Assembly: GCA_905250025.1 (NCBI GenBank)
Contig: CAJNOJ010000156.1
Span: 62,001-126,000, forward strand
DNA length: 64,000 bases
Direction of reading: 5' to 3'
From: Adineta ricciae
Taxonomy: Eukaryota > Rotifera > Eurotatoria > Adinetida > Adinetidae
Translations under genes and position numbers: made by a program
Part shown: piece after piece, positions 34,601 through 46,400 of the stretch
Layout of the letters: the number at the start of each line of letters is the position of its first letter
Position numbering within the stretch: position 1 is the stretch's first letter
Notes under the pieces: generated by a model
Seen by the model: only the letters and a program-made list of their open reading frames with translations
The model's database searches: none
Told to the model about the DNA's origin: nothing

Positions 34601-37600
34601 GAAGAATTTCTTTGTTTTTACGCTGTTTTAATCTGTCCAGTTCGAGTTTTTTGGCCTTCAACTGTTCGCGATAGGCGCGTACGCGACATTCCAAATCGCT
34701 TGCGTCAGATGTTACAATGTCTAATCAAACAAACATTTACTTGAAAAGAACTACGAATAACTTCCATCTACCTGGTTGTTTCTGTTGAGCTGAACTGGAT
34801 GATGTATCGCTATCTTTCTTTGCTCTAAGAACAGACGAGTTCTGCGATGAGTATCAGACAAATCAAGAGGATATTTACGGTTCGATATCGCGTCGATGGA
34901 TTGAACTTCCATCACTGATACTTGAATCATCTTGTGAATGGTTTAATGACTTTGATCGAACTTCAGTCTTATTTGTACGTCCACTTCCCAACGGACTTGA
35001 TATTGTTCGATTTTCATCGAAAATTTCGAATGCTAAATTATCGTAAAGTAAAATGTTAGAAATCTTTCTCAGGTTGTATTTCTAAAAACAATATGCCACA
35101 AATATACTCTGGCTGAATAAATCATTCTCTAGGTAGCAGCAAAGATTGAATCAATTAGCAATCGGATACGAACGGAAGGCGATTGTCGTTCTACTCATAG
35201 TAATGACGACATCGCGCTTCGATAAACATCTAACTTTCAACCTTTTAAAAATAACTCTCGGGATAAATGTCACATGAAATGTATGAAAACAAGAAGGGCC
35301 ATTTCTAGAATTAGATATTGTTGTTGGCAAATGATAAATTATTCATTTGCTTCTCTAAACATTCGACAAATATTGGTTAGAACCTTTCGGTAAATGCATG
35401 GCACTTCGAAATAAAAAACTCATTTCTCTTTGTATGACGAACGTCTGATGAGATAGTTCGTCCTGAAGACACGTATGAGTTCTTTGTTTATGAAAATTAA
35501 AGTCTTCTGTAAGGACATGCGCGCGAAAATTTGTACCGAATGTTCAAACTGCAAGACATATGTTAGGAACACTATGTCAGATTGTTGCGTTTGAACAATC
35601 GGTAAAATAATTTGTTTCATTCAATGATGACGCTACAACAGTTTTCAAAATACTCAATAACTACTAATTGTATAAACATTTTCGAGCACTAGAAATACAC
35701 TCTTGATCATGTTCGCAAATATCTGGTGATGTATGGTTCTATAACAGAACTTTACATTTTCAATGAAATATACGCAAATCATTTACTGTGTGCGAATACT
35801 TTCAATTTTTTGCATGTCACGACTACGTGATTAAACGGTTAAATTACTGTTCGAAAGAGAAGCGGAAGACAAGACTTTAACTTGTAAGGTTGTAAAAATT
35901 CATTAAGATTTTCTGGATAAAACATACCTCGTTTGACAAGTTGACGTATTTTTTTCTCGATATCTTTGAGACGTTTTTCATATGCTTGAAGTTCGATATC
36001 GCTATTGAACTTTTGTCGAACACGTTTTTCGCGTGCAGTTAAAATTCTAAAAACAAAGAAGAGTTTTCATTCATTTGATTGTTTCCAACACTTTCCACTA
36101 ATTCCAGTATGTAAAGATTCTCTTTCTCTCTCTTCCATATCATTGGACTTCCACCTACACGACTTTTTTCTCTCCCACTAATTTCTACCGTCATCTTTAT
36201 ATAAAGGAACACTCCATCGAACGGAGCTCATTCAAATAACTAAACAGAACGTATACAACTATGGTTCAGTCTCAACGGTTCAATCTCATCAGTTTACTTC
36301 TCTTCATGTCCTTATGTTTAATAGTACATGCTCGTGTAGTTCTTCACCGTCCGAATTTGTCCGATGAAGATGGTTTGGCTTCTATGGATATCAATGGCCT
36401 ATTGCCGATCGAATACGATGCTGGCAGTCATCTTGATCAGCGTCGAGATGTTTTCGATCCAAATGCAATTCAATCTATTTATGATGGAGCTCTCATCCGG
36501 CAAATGATCAATCATCAAAGAAATAGCAAACGATCAAAATTGAACCTCCATACAAATCTGAATTTACCACGATATCTTCGCAGTGTTAACTGATTGTATG
36601 CTTGAGAAATTATTTGAATAAAGAAAAAGAAGATCATGCAATTGAAGAACACTCGTTTTTTATCTCACAAATTAACTCAAAATCTACTCATTTATGATAT
36701 TGCCTCTGCGTCTTTTTCGTGCAATAGCTTATGAATAACATGCAATCTTTAATTCGTTCTGTATTCGTCAAAGAAATTTCAAATAAAAATGCTCTTATTC
36801 GAAAAATCTTTCTTTTTCTCATTTGATCTTGTGAGTTAATGATGAAATATTCTTACGATTCTGATGATGATGTCGGTGGACTAGACGTTTGCACTGGTCG
36901 ATGACGAACATGTGTGCTTGTCGATGCTTGCGGTTGAGGAGATGGTGAACGCCGTTTTCGACTTGTAGAACTCGATGTTGATGATGAAGATTGACGAACA
37001 GGGGATCTTCAAATACGAACAAAATGGAATTTTTCTTATACTTATAAAAGTAATCCTTACTTTCGTATTTGCTGTTGTGATAAATTACTAACAGGAAGAT
37101 TCTATAGTACGAAAAAGGGAATGAATCGTTAATAGGAGAAGAATATTCGATGGTTTACTGTATGTACATGTGAAACTGATTCTGTCGACTCCTGGTTCAG
37201 ATTAGTCGAGTGATGCAATGGTCGACCATTATCTGGAGACATTTGTGGTGGTAACGGTGGTGATAAAGACCTACGACGGTCATTTTGAGTTGGCACACGA
37301 AGTTCTGGTGATGGAATGGGCGTTGTTGACGATGATGAGTTTGATACATGATTAGGATGTCGTATATGATTGACCGGCGTTGACAGATTTGATGTGGCTG
37401 CATGAGGTACATTATCGTATTCATCTGAATATAATGGTACTGTTGATATTTTCTTTGTTGATTGTTGTTGTTGTTGATCAATGAACGGTGGGTCTAAAAG
37501 ACACGAAGCCAAATAAAAGTTTGAATCAACATATATTGGTTGTTTTTAATCTTTCAAAACAAGAATCATTAGAAAAATTTTAATCATACTTTCAGGATAA

Positions 37601-40600
37601 CGTAGAAGTGTCGAATCCAGAGGAAAATGATGATTAGTTAAACGAATATTAATGTTAATTGATGCACTTTCACCATAACGGCTCGGCTAGAACGAAGATC
37701 AAGCCTTACATGTGTTATTCGACAGGAAAAACTTTAATTACTCGTTGTTTATGTTCATCAGTAGAATATTCTTGTTTGTCATTCAACCATGGTAGTGATT
37801 TTCTCACGGAATACCCGCGATATGCTGCTTGAATCTTCGCAGCAGCACGATCACGATAGATTCGTCGTTCTAATAATAGTTCATTAGATATTTGCTGAGA
37901 GGAGTAATCAGTTGAACGATTGGAGTTGACGCCTCGAGGTAAACGTGATACATTTGAAGATTTAGTTGTTTCCGGAACATTATTTGTTTCATAATATGAC
38001 GTATGATACCGTAAATTACCGTCATCCTGCTGCAGATGTTGATATGTAGTAGAACTGACGTCAAAAGGTTGAGTATTATCTAAAGAATGTCAATATTTCA
38101 TCGTGAGGTATCAATAGAATAACAAATCTCTATGCGTATGTTCGAGGTTAACATAGAGAACAAGTCCAAATTCGAAAGTCTCTTACCAGGTCGAAAGTAT
38201 TTAAATCGATTCTCTACAATATCACAGTCTTTTGTTAAATTAACAGCCCATCGAAGTAAATTTTCATGACGTTGTACATTGTTATTGATTGCACCTAAGT
38301 TCATCATACTATAGAAAATTTATCGTGTCAGTAGTGCTTACCATTTTGAGCAGGTGGTTCTGAACGCGATCGCAACGATAGTTGATCATTTCTATGTAAT
38401 AGATGATTGAAGCTTTTGCTTTCAAAATAAGGAAGAACATACGATTTCGCTGGTGCAATATCAATGGCTGATTCATTCGCCGATGACGATGATGATGATG
38501 ACGACGACGATGATGATGATGAAAATGAACGTTCAAAATAGGATGGATGCTCTAATGCACTGTTCGTATGATAATCCGCTGATGGTCCAAGAACGCGAAG
38601 TAGACGTTGACGTGTTTGTTCAGTTAATTCTTTAGCAGTTAAAGATGTAAATGCTGATGATCGCTTTGGTTGAGATGAGGGTAGATGTTGATGAGAAGTT
38701 TCCTTGAGTTGTTCGTTTAGTCTTTTCAGTTTGTCCCTTCGACTTCGTTCCTGATCATCTTTGTAACGTTTTTCATTTGAGAAAAGTTCGTCATGTTGAC
38801 GTTTTTGTTGAAAATAATCTTGAAGTTTTCTCTTATCATCATCTGATTTGGCTAGAAAAAGTCAGATTTGTTATTACGAATTCAAATGAAACAAAAAATC
38901 AGATTTACGTTTAGATGATCCTGGTTTCAACGGTGTTCTTTCACTGACCATGATCGATGGTTTTGAAGCACCTTCAAAAAACAAGTTACAATATGTGAAT
39001 TTTCCTAGAAATACACGAACTTGTATCTCGTTTCGCTTTGATAATTTTTTCTGTTCTCAGATTCGAGTTAATATGGTTAAATGCATCATCCATATCTGCT
39101 TTGGTTGGCTTCTTCTTTGATTGTCTTTCAACTTGAGTAGTAGTAGTAGTAGTCACCAAGGACTTTTTCGCTGCGATTGAATCTGTACGCCAAGAATCCG
39201 GTGTAATCATATCTAAGCGTCGTTATCAGATATAATTATTACAATTAATGAGAGAGAAGAAAGAGATAGTCTTACTAGATTTCGTTCCGGAACTTGATGG
39301 AACATGAGCAGATTCAACGCGACGAACATGTTTTAATCGCTGAGTATCGCTTGACGTTAAGAAATGACTCGAAGGAAAATCTTGATCTAATTGTACGCAT
39401 AAACAAAACGTTTATATCATTGTTGAAAACTTACATTTTGTCGGTAGACTATTCGATGCACTTGCACTTCTCGGTTGAGTTGTTCGTGCATTCGCTAATG
39501 AATATGTCTCTTCTATAAATAGAAATGTTGATTTCCTGTAGAAAAATGTTCGGTAGCATTTACTTGGAGTGATGCGAGTAGTTCTGCGTGCTGCTGGTTG
39601 ATGATAGGATGAACGATCGATATCGTTTTCTCGGTGTACAAGTCTGGCTGCTGTCGATGGTTGAAGAACCGTATCGAGTTCCGACGGGAATGATTGAGAT
39701 TGTGAAAGGTGAGAATTATATGCAAGTGGTGGTTTAGTAGGTGATGAACGTTGTTGACGATGTGGAGAATAATGAAGGTTCTGCAGACTAGCTGATGTCG
39801 AATATCCATTTTGAGGACGATAGGATTCAAACATATGACCAGCATCTGATTGTGAATGAAATAACTGTTCAGCACGACGTTCTAAAATCAAATGTATTGA
39901 AAAAAAACTGTTTAGTTATAAATATTTTGTATCGTTTTGTTTGCACATATCAGTTTCCACATCAATATTTGATTGAGTAAAGTTTCATTACACAATCAAC
40001 ATTCGAAAAGTACATATCATATCATGATATATACTTACAAGTGAAGTATTTGTTTAAAATAAAATTACATTGGTCATGTAAGCAATCTCGATACGATTGG
40101 ATCAATGACGAATTGATAAATCTTTCTGCTCCTATCAAGGACAGTTCTACCAAGTTTCGAAATAGAACAAATGCAATGTCACCATTAACTCTATGTGACT
40201 TCAATTTTCGTGGCCTTTTCCTAATACTGTACGAGTACTCATCGAAATGATGTAATCAGGAAATACATACTCAAACTTCTAATCTAATCATGTGTCATAA
40301 AATTTTACTAGTCAGAGATTTTATCTCGTCTTCGACGTACCTGCTGCAATTTTTTGTTTACTAATCTTCCTACGAATTGTTAGTAAAGCTTCTGAATCCA
40401 ATAATTGGTGTTTGTTATTCGTCGTTCTCTCGTCATTCAGCATAGATCGATTACCAGCATGAATTGCCGATGGTTCATTGTGGAGCAAAAACGATGACGA
40501 AGATAAATTCGACATGTCACTATTATTCTCATAGTGATTGTTCAAATGAACATGAGGATAATAATCTCGTGTTTCTTTCAAACGTTGTTCAGTTTGACGA

Positions 40601-40680
40601 AGTAGCTTTTTTGCATCGTAATACGTTTTCCAGTTTGGTTCAATATGTGTATGAGTATTTGAAGATGACATTGGTAACAT
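31664..40680 (-). CDS. CEP350: CEP350-like centrosomal protein
   Basis: Twenty-two exons, 5,487 nt, 1,828 residues, all junctions in frame: 40680-40341, 39881-39564, 39512-39435, 39386-39276, 39212-39021, 38971-38909, 38851-38342, 38294-38187, 38079-37742, 37686-37590, 37493-37159, 37101-37061, 37006-36857, 36046-35928, 35032-34879, 34824-34772, 34720-34566, 34503-34205, 34092-32896, 32844-32766, 32709-32667, 32370-31664. Most of the protein is Ser/Pro-rich and disordered. There is an IQ motif (AAAKIQAAYRGYSVRKSL) near 37810-37850, coiled coils in the 36046-35928 and 34720-34566 exons, and an YDEDFSEA patch. The last about 100 residues match the C-terminus of CEP350 (ELRRTEIDWIDYES, then FDVAENIFNQLL). 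CEP350 anchors microtubules at the centrosome with FOP. No CAP-Gly domain is visible, unlike the vertebrate protein. Assignment rests mainly on the C-terminus. Confidence 0.65.
35033..35927 (-). other. unusually long intron of the CEP350-like gene
   Basis: 895 bp, GTATGT donor and TTTAG acceptor. Most introns here are near 55 bp. No gene or repeat could be recognised in it on either strand. Confidence 0.6.
36198..36206 (+). promoter_or_regulatory. TATA box of the nested gene
   Basis: The sequence TATATAAAG lies 55 bp before the ATG of the nested peptide gene, at the spacing expected for a short 5' UTR. The surrounding intron sequence has no such motif nearby. Confidence 0.6.
36261..36593 (+). 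CDS. small secreted peptide precursor nested in a CEP350 intron
   Basis: Single-exon gene of 110 residues on the plus strand, lying entirely inside the 810-bp minus-strand intron 36047-36856 of the CEP350-like gene. The N-terminus is a good signal peptide (basic start, then LISLLLFMSLCLIVHA, cleavage about residue 24). The mature part is hydrophilic, without cysteines, and has dibasic sites (QRRD near residue 61 and SKRSK near 92), as in peptide-hormone precursors. A TATA box TATATAAAG (36198-36206) sits 55 bp upstream of the ATG and a polyadenylation signal AATAAA (36617-36622) 24 bp after the stop. No family was recognised. There is no Gly-Lys-Arg amidation site, so a neuropeptide function is only a guess. 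Confidence 0.75.
   Translation: MVQSQRFNLISLLLFMSLCLIVHARVVLHRPNLSDEDGLASMDINGLLPIEYDAGSHLDQRRDVFDPNAIQSIYDGALIRQMINHQRNSKRSKLNLHTNLNLPRYLRSVN
39882..40340 (-). other. first intron of the CEP350-like gene
   Basis: 459 bp with GTACGT donor and TTTAG acceptor. Plus-strand open frames inside it (for example 40041-40250) have no recognisable motif. Confidence 0.5.
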
Positions 40681-41718
40681 CGTTCTTCGTTGAGGACAGA
40701 ATAAAACCAAGGTCAGGAGATTTATTTACAATGTATTCCTATGATCTGAAGTAATTCCAATCGAAAAAGAACCTTAAAAAAACAATTATTCGTCGACATT
40801 TTTTTCATTCTTTTGTCCTACAGCCGTTCTTTGTTCGTTCAAGCCAATCATTCACTGATAAGATACCATTAAGCTCGTCGATACTAAGCAATAAACTTCA
40901 ATCATTATGACAAATCTTTAATACTAAATCGAACATTTTCCGATTAGATTTTGTGAGATACATAAAGAAAGAAAGTTTTTTCTTTGTGTCGATAATATTA
41001 AAACAAACGGCAAGATGGCGCTAGTCTGATTGGAAAAACGAGCTTTCGATTTCACAGACATGTTTTAACGTTTGTTTTTCTTATTGATAAAATAAACATA
41101 ATCTGCGTAAAACATGTCATTGAATACATTCGACAAGTTCTTAAAACGTTTTGCAACGTGTACTCGTCTATCGAAACAAGATTTTTGTTTGTTAAAGTGA
41201 AATAAACATGTTGCAGAAAAAGAAAGTTTAACAATGATTTTCCACATGTAAAATTCTCATCGTACTTCGCAAGAATGATTCAAACACAAACAGTATTTGT
41301 GTCTACAATTGCTTTCGCATATATGTCTGCTAGACAAGGATGTGTAATGCATTTCGTTGAATAAATAATTTAAAAAAGTAAGTATTGTTCGCTGCATTCA
41401 GGCAGCATGTGAACATACGCGTAAGGTAAACACCGGAGGAATTGAATTCGTCTACATTGAAATGTTTGTATTTGATTACTGTCAGATTTATCAATGTTGT
41501 TCTTTGAAAAATGTTAATTTTAACAGATCGTCTCAAATAGAACATTTACTTGAAAGATGAATTCCAAGGCTGATTCTCGGACCGTCTCGTGTGCAAAGAT
41601 TGTTCCCAAGAAGAAGAAGAAGACGTCAAATGATGCTTTTCGACTGATTAAAATCGAAAAGGTCGAACAATAGATAATCATGTAAAGATGTAGTCGAGAT
41701 ACGGTTTCATTATAAATC
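40681..41718. other. intergenic between CEP350-like gene and tRNA-Phe
   Basis: AT-rich, about 1 kb, probably including the CEP350-like promoter. It contains a short plus-strand frame, 41557-41673 (ATG to TAG, 38 residues), with a Lys run and no known motif, just upstream of the tRNA; it is noted without a call. Confidence 0.4.
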
Positions 41719-41723
41719 GCCGG

Positions 41724-41780
<57 letters not shown>

Positions 41781-41791
41781 GGGTCACGGCA
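41719..41791 (+). tRNA. tRNA-Phe (anticodon GAA)
   Basis: 73 nt with a full cloverleaf: acceptor stem GCCGGGA pairing with TCACGGC in the 3' strand, apart from one mismatch, D-arm AGCTCAGTTGGGAGAGC (A box), anticodon stem-loop with GAA at 41752-41754, and T-arm GGTTCGATCCC (B box). There is no intron. A T-run (TTTTCTTTTTTT) follows directly and would end polymerase III transcription. No CCA is encoded, as is normal for eukaryotes. Confidence 0.95.
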
Positions 41792-42594
41792 CTTTTCTTT
41801 TTTTCACTTCTATTCTTTCTTTACTAAACCCGACGTGACTCATTCCTACACAGTTTTTTTCTTTCTCTTGATACAACGCTTTTTCTCTTGCTCTTTCATT
41901 GTGAACTTTCAGGAAAAAAACAGATTTTACTTCGAAAAATAGAATCATTTTTGCTACTAAATGTATTATACAAATCCATAGCTGTTTCACGAATAATTTG
42001 GTTTTTGACTATACACATACATGTACAACTCCTTTTCAATTGAAAGTACCACTTAAATCCTTTTCTTTACGCGCATTCTGCGAAAGACATCTGTATGTAA
42101 TTATTGAAAATTGAATAGACCGCGTAAGACTGAATTTTGTTCTCTGTAAATATTATTTGTTCGACAGAAAAGAAAAAAAATTCATTATCAGACTTTTTTT
42201 GCATTTTCACCCGTTGTTTTAATTCGTTGGTCTTCTTATTGATGACATACACGAAAAAGCGAGTACGAAAAAAGGCATCGCCAGTAAAGTTTTCGATCGA
42301 ACAAACGAAACAATGCTGTTTACATTAGCTTCTTTTTAACACAATTTCGACATTTGTTTCTAATGGCAGGTTTGTATTCGTGTTTTTCCTCACACGGCTT
42401 ATGAAAATAAATGCATTCAAGTATCGATCTAGAGAGAATCTCGCATACCACGCTAAGCAATCGAGATAGCACGAGATTTCTCCTTGAAAAATTGATGAAG
42501 TACGTTCTTCATTATAAAAAAACAACAACAACAACTTAATCATATTATCTATCAGAATTGGTCGAACATTTGCTGATGATTTATTCTTTTGTAG
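41792..42594. other. non-coding stretch after tRNA-Phe
   Basis: AT-rich, 800 bp without a recognisable gene. The signal-peptide exon of the EGF-like membrane protein must lie here or further upstream, but no convincing one was found. Confidence 0.4.
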
Positions 42595-43054
42595 TTCGTG
42601 ATACTTGTGATCTGTGTGTACAAGGACATGGTATATGCATAAAAGACAACACACTGTGCCAGTGTTTTGCAGGGTTTGCTGGACCAACATGTTCAGGTAT
42701 TGGTCTTTTGTTCGAATGAAATGCAAAGTCCTTGACTATTGTTTCCCTTCTGTTGTTTATTCAGATCCGGTTTCGATTAATTCGACGAATAACAGTAACA
42801 GTTCAAATGTGAATATTGGTGCGATCATCGCAGGTGTCCTTGGTGGTGTTTTGTTAACTCTTACCATTGGTTTAGTCACATTCTTTCTTTGGAGAAAACG
42901 GAGAGATCAACGAAATAAATCTCTAGAAGTTCCAGTCGCACCACCGAAAGCCGAACCTGTATCTACTTTGTACAACTTTCCTCTTTCTCAATACGATTCG
43001 TCTGTTTCGTCAGCATCAACAATGACCTATCATTTATATGAAGAAATACCATAA
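42595..43054 (+). CDS. EGF-like single-pass membrane protein (5' exons not found)
   Basis: Two exons that clearly belong together, 42595-42696 and 42765-43054; the first starts after a TTTTGTAG acceptor in phase 2, so at least one upstream exon is missing from this call. Exon A is one EGF-like domain with all six cysteines (C-x2-C-x6-C-x7-C-x-C-x8-C; the fourth to sixth are in CQCFAGFAGPTC). Exon B has an Asn/Ser linker, a transmembrane helix (IGAIIAGVLGGVLLTLTIGLVTFFLW), a basic stop-transfer and a cytoplasmic tail of about 60 residues with several Tyr. This is the layout of Notch-ligand-like or adhesion proteins, but the ectodomain here is too short to name. No signal peptide exon was identified in the 800 bp upstream. 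Confidence 0.65.
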
Positions 43055-43428
43055 CATATCCAAATATCAATGATCGGACTTGTTTCTATACAATACATAT
43101 ATATATATTGCTGTGATAAACGTGTTACGTTAAATAAAATCTGTTTTCTATAAGATTATTTCGTTTCATGTCATGATAGATAGATGTATTGAATTATAAA
43201 TTTAGATTTCGAAAAAAACACGCAAAAAAAGAGAACCGAGATGATGAATAATAAGAACATAAATACACAATTAGAAAAGGTTTGTGAACACGAAGCTAAA
43301 CACGACAAGCTAGATGATTGTTTCTTTGGTAAGAAAATATCTTTTCTTCACGCAAAACAACAATCATTATGAGATTACAACATAAATATTCAAGAGACAC
43401 TGTGCAACATTTGCTGTGTTCACCTGTA
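43055..43428. other. convergent 3' spacer
   Basis: 374 bp between the convergent EGF-like gene and NIPBL. A polyadenylation signal AATAAA lies near 43134 on the plus strand. Nothing else seen. Confidence 0.5.
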
Positions 43429-46400
43429 CTAAGAATCTCCATTGGTACTGTCGTCATCAGAGTCAATCATGACTTTACGTCGTCTACTTGTTCTGCCAGT
43501 CTTCTTCTTTCCTTTTGGTGTCGATATTGTTGCTGGTAATAACTCATTTATCGATTGAATATTATCTTCAATATCCATATCAGATGCCAGTAAATAACGT
43601 TTGAAATCGCCGAAATCTTTTATAATTTGTTTGCGCTTTTGTAGATTATCCTGAGTGTCCATCGGTTTGATTGTATCAAGAATAGATTTCGGTTCGAATT
43701 TTACATTCATCTTTCGTGTCGCGATAGGTCGATCAGTAATTTTACTCGATTCTGTATGATCGTATTCAATGATTTTCGTATCATTCAAATAATACAGATC
43801 TTTTAAATAAGATTTCAATAATAATAATAACAACGAGGATTTTGTCGAAAGTAAACATTGATTTAATTCAGTGATAACTGTTTCAGGTGCTTCAAGTAAT
43901 TTCGTCTCAACTTTATTCATATCGACACTTTCATCATCATCGTTATAATTCAGATGTTGTTTTAATAGATCGCGAAATTGTTGTAATTGTGTGGAACCAC
44001 TGACACTGATAGCAAGATCGATCTGTTCGACGATAAATAATGGTTCATCTTGAACTTGGTAAGGAAAATAAGCGAGATTATCTGCAACGAATAGCTGTTC
44101 TTCGAGTGTTAATGACGACGTATTTACATCCGTATCAAACATTTTCAACAGTTGAGTTATCAACGCTCGACGATACACACGAGAAGAACGAATCAAAGAA
44201 TAAAGAAAATGATTAACAGAACAAAATGGTAACTGCTGATTATTTGTTGAAGCTATCGGCACTTTGGTCATGCCTATTTAATGCAAATGATGATGATTAA
44301 ATAGGTTCAATTTCGATAGTTACCTCGAATGATGTCTGCTTGTGGGTCTGATGACGAGTTGTTATTCTTTGGTCCTATAAGTAGTTTTTGTAATTGGTAA
44401 CTCATTTTCAATCCTGGCATAACTTTTGTTTGAATTATTCCCGGATTTGTTTTGTCTAAATCTTGTAAGTTCTGTTCTGCACTTTGTTGAATGTTTGTAT
44501 CACGATCTGTGGTCATAGCAATCAAAAAAGGTATGAATTGCACTGGATGTACAAGACCTTGTTCCAATATACACGTGACTACTTTTCGAACACATTGTCG
44601 AATGATGTCATCTTCACTTAAATAAGTCTCTAAGACGACACGTAAATAACATTGCGCTATCGAACTCGCCATTTCCGAGTGCATATCAGTTGTATCTTTG
44701 AGATTGACACCAGTTGTTGCATGAGTTTCACTTGGATGTTCTTCACTAGCGACAGTTGTGACCGTAGTAGATGTTTGAAGATAATCCACATCTTGTTCTG
44801 CCATACGACGAATGCAATCACGAAAGTAATCTTCCAAGTTAATCAATACTTGACATCGTAGTTGAGCTGCCGATGGACGACGATCGAGAAGATAAGAATG
44901 GTAGAGTTGACGAACATCATCTTCAACTAAATATTGACCATAACGTTGAAGAAAATAGCCAAGACCAACCAGAGCTTTTAATTTGACAATCGATTCAGGT
45001 CGTTGAATGAAAAACATAAATAATTGAAAAAGATCATCGACAGAAAACTGAAAGAAAATTAGTCTCCTACAATCAATTCAATTTATTAACTCATATGTTA
45101 CCTGCAAGTCATCATATTCACTTTTTTCAACATCAAAGTATTTACAAAGAACGCCCAAAATGTAAATTGATCTTGCCAATTGTGCACTCGATTTGAACTC
45201 CTCGTCTGGTTTCTCCATAATTTTCTCTTGACACTGAATGACAAATGCTAGAAAATCAACATTACATTTGATCTTGTGATTTCTCATTGCCCGAAAAACT
45301 TACAATGATATCTCGTAAACACTTCTTTTACTAATGGATAATTCTTCGAAAGTCGAATAGCAGCGGATAGACAAGCAATGCTTGAATGAATAACTAGTTG
45401 ACCACTGACAAGTAATAATTTCGTTAGACTTCCTTCTAACGAGTAGATGATGCTCGACGAAGCTGACTTCATCAATGGAATTGTAAATTCAAGAATTTTC
45501 GCTACATATTGGACAATGACATTATCATTGTAAGACGTACATTTGATATTCAAATATTCAACAATAGTCGAGACGTGTGGTAGGACATGTTCAGGTTTCG
45601 CTTTTCCAAGTGCATATAGTGCAACAAATGTTGCTACCATTTTGTTCGATGAAATCTAAACAGATTGAAATTTTAGTGAAGAGAAAAGATGCTGAAAGAC
45701 GAACTTGATCGTTGGCTGATTCGATTTTTAGGATCGATTCGACTAATTCATCGATAATGGCCTGTATTGCTTTTAGAGTGTCTTTTCGTTGTTCGAGAAA
45801 TTTACGTTTTTCTTCACTAGATTGTTTTTCATTGACATGAAGAAGCTCTTTGACCAAATTCTCTAACCAAGTATGGTTTTGTTTTTGTGCATCAATCAAA
45901 ACATCAATGATGATTTGAACACGTCGCCGAATATCGTATTGACTACGTGTTGGTGTAAACCAAACTTGTTGAAAGGTTTCCAGAACAATTTTACGAATTA
46001 CTTCTTCATCGTTGATACGTCGCAACAAACGTGAACATATATCAGGTATACGAACGAAATCTGATTGATTCAAACAAACATCACGAAAGATTTTTACGAC
46101 ACGTTTACGAACACTAACACCTAAACATTCAATCATTCATTCAATGATCATTTTCTCAATGCAAAACTTTACCTGTATCAATACTTCGCTCACAGAGTAC
46201 GTCATAATATTGTAAAATTAGTTGTTGTTTTTGAACGATGTATCTTCCAATAAGATCAATCGCTGCTTCTCGTACACTAACACTTTTATCTGTCAGCCCA
46301 ACTTGTACACATGATTTGATATCATTTCGTGCTAAAATCGTTGGATCAGCTTCGACCACTGTACATAGACATTTCATTGCTTTACTACGAATATTTGTTC

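Noticed and set aside
38453-38635. Plus-strand Met-rich frame (ATG repeats)
   Set aside because: Complement of a poly-Ser (TCA/TCG) run in the CEP350-like exon 38342-38851.
41557-41673. 38-codon ATG frame with a Lys run upstream of the tRNA
   Set aside because: Too short and without motif; position next to a tRNA gene gives no support.
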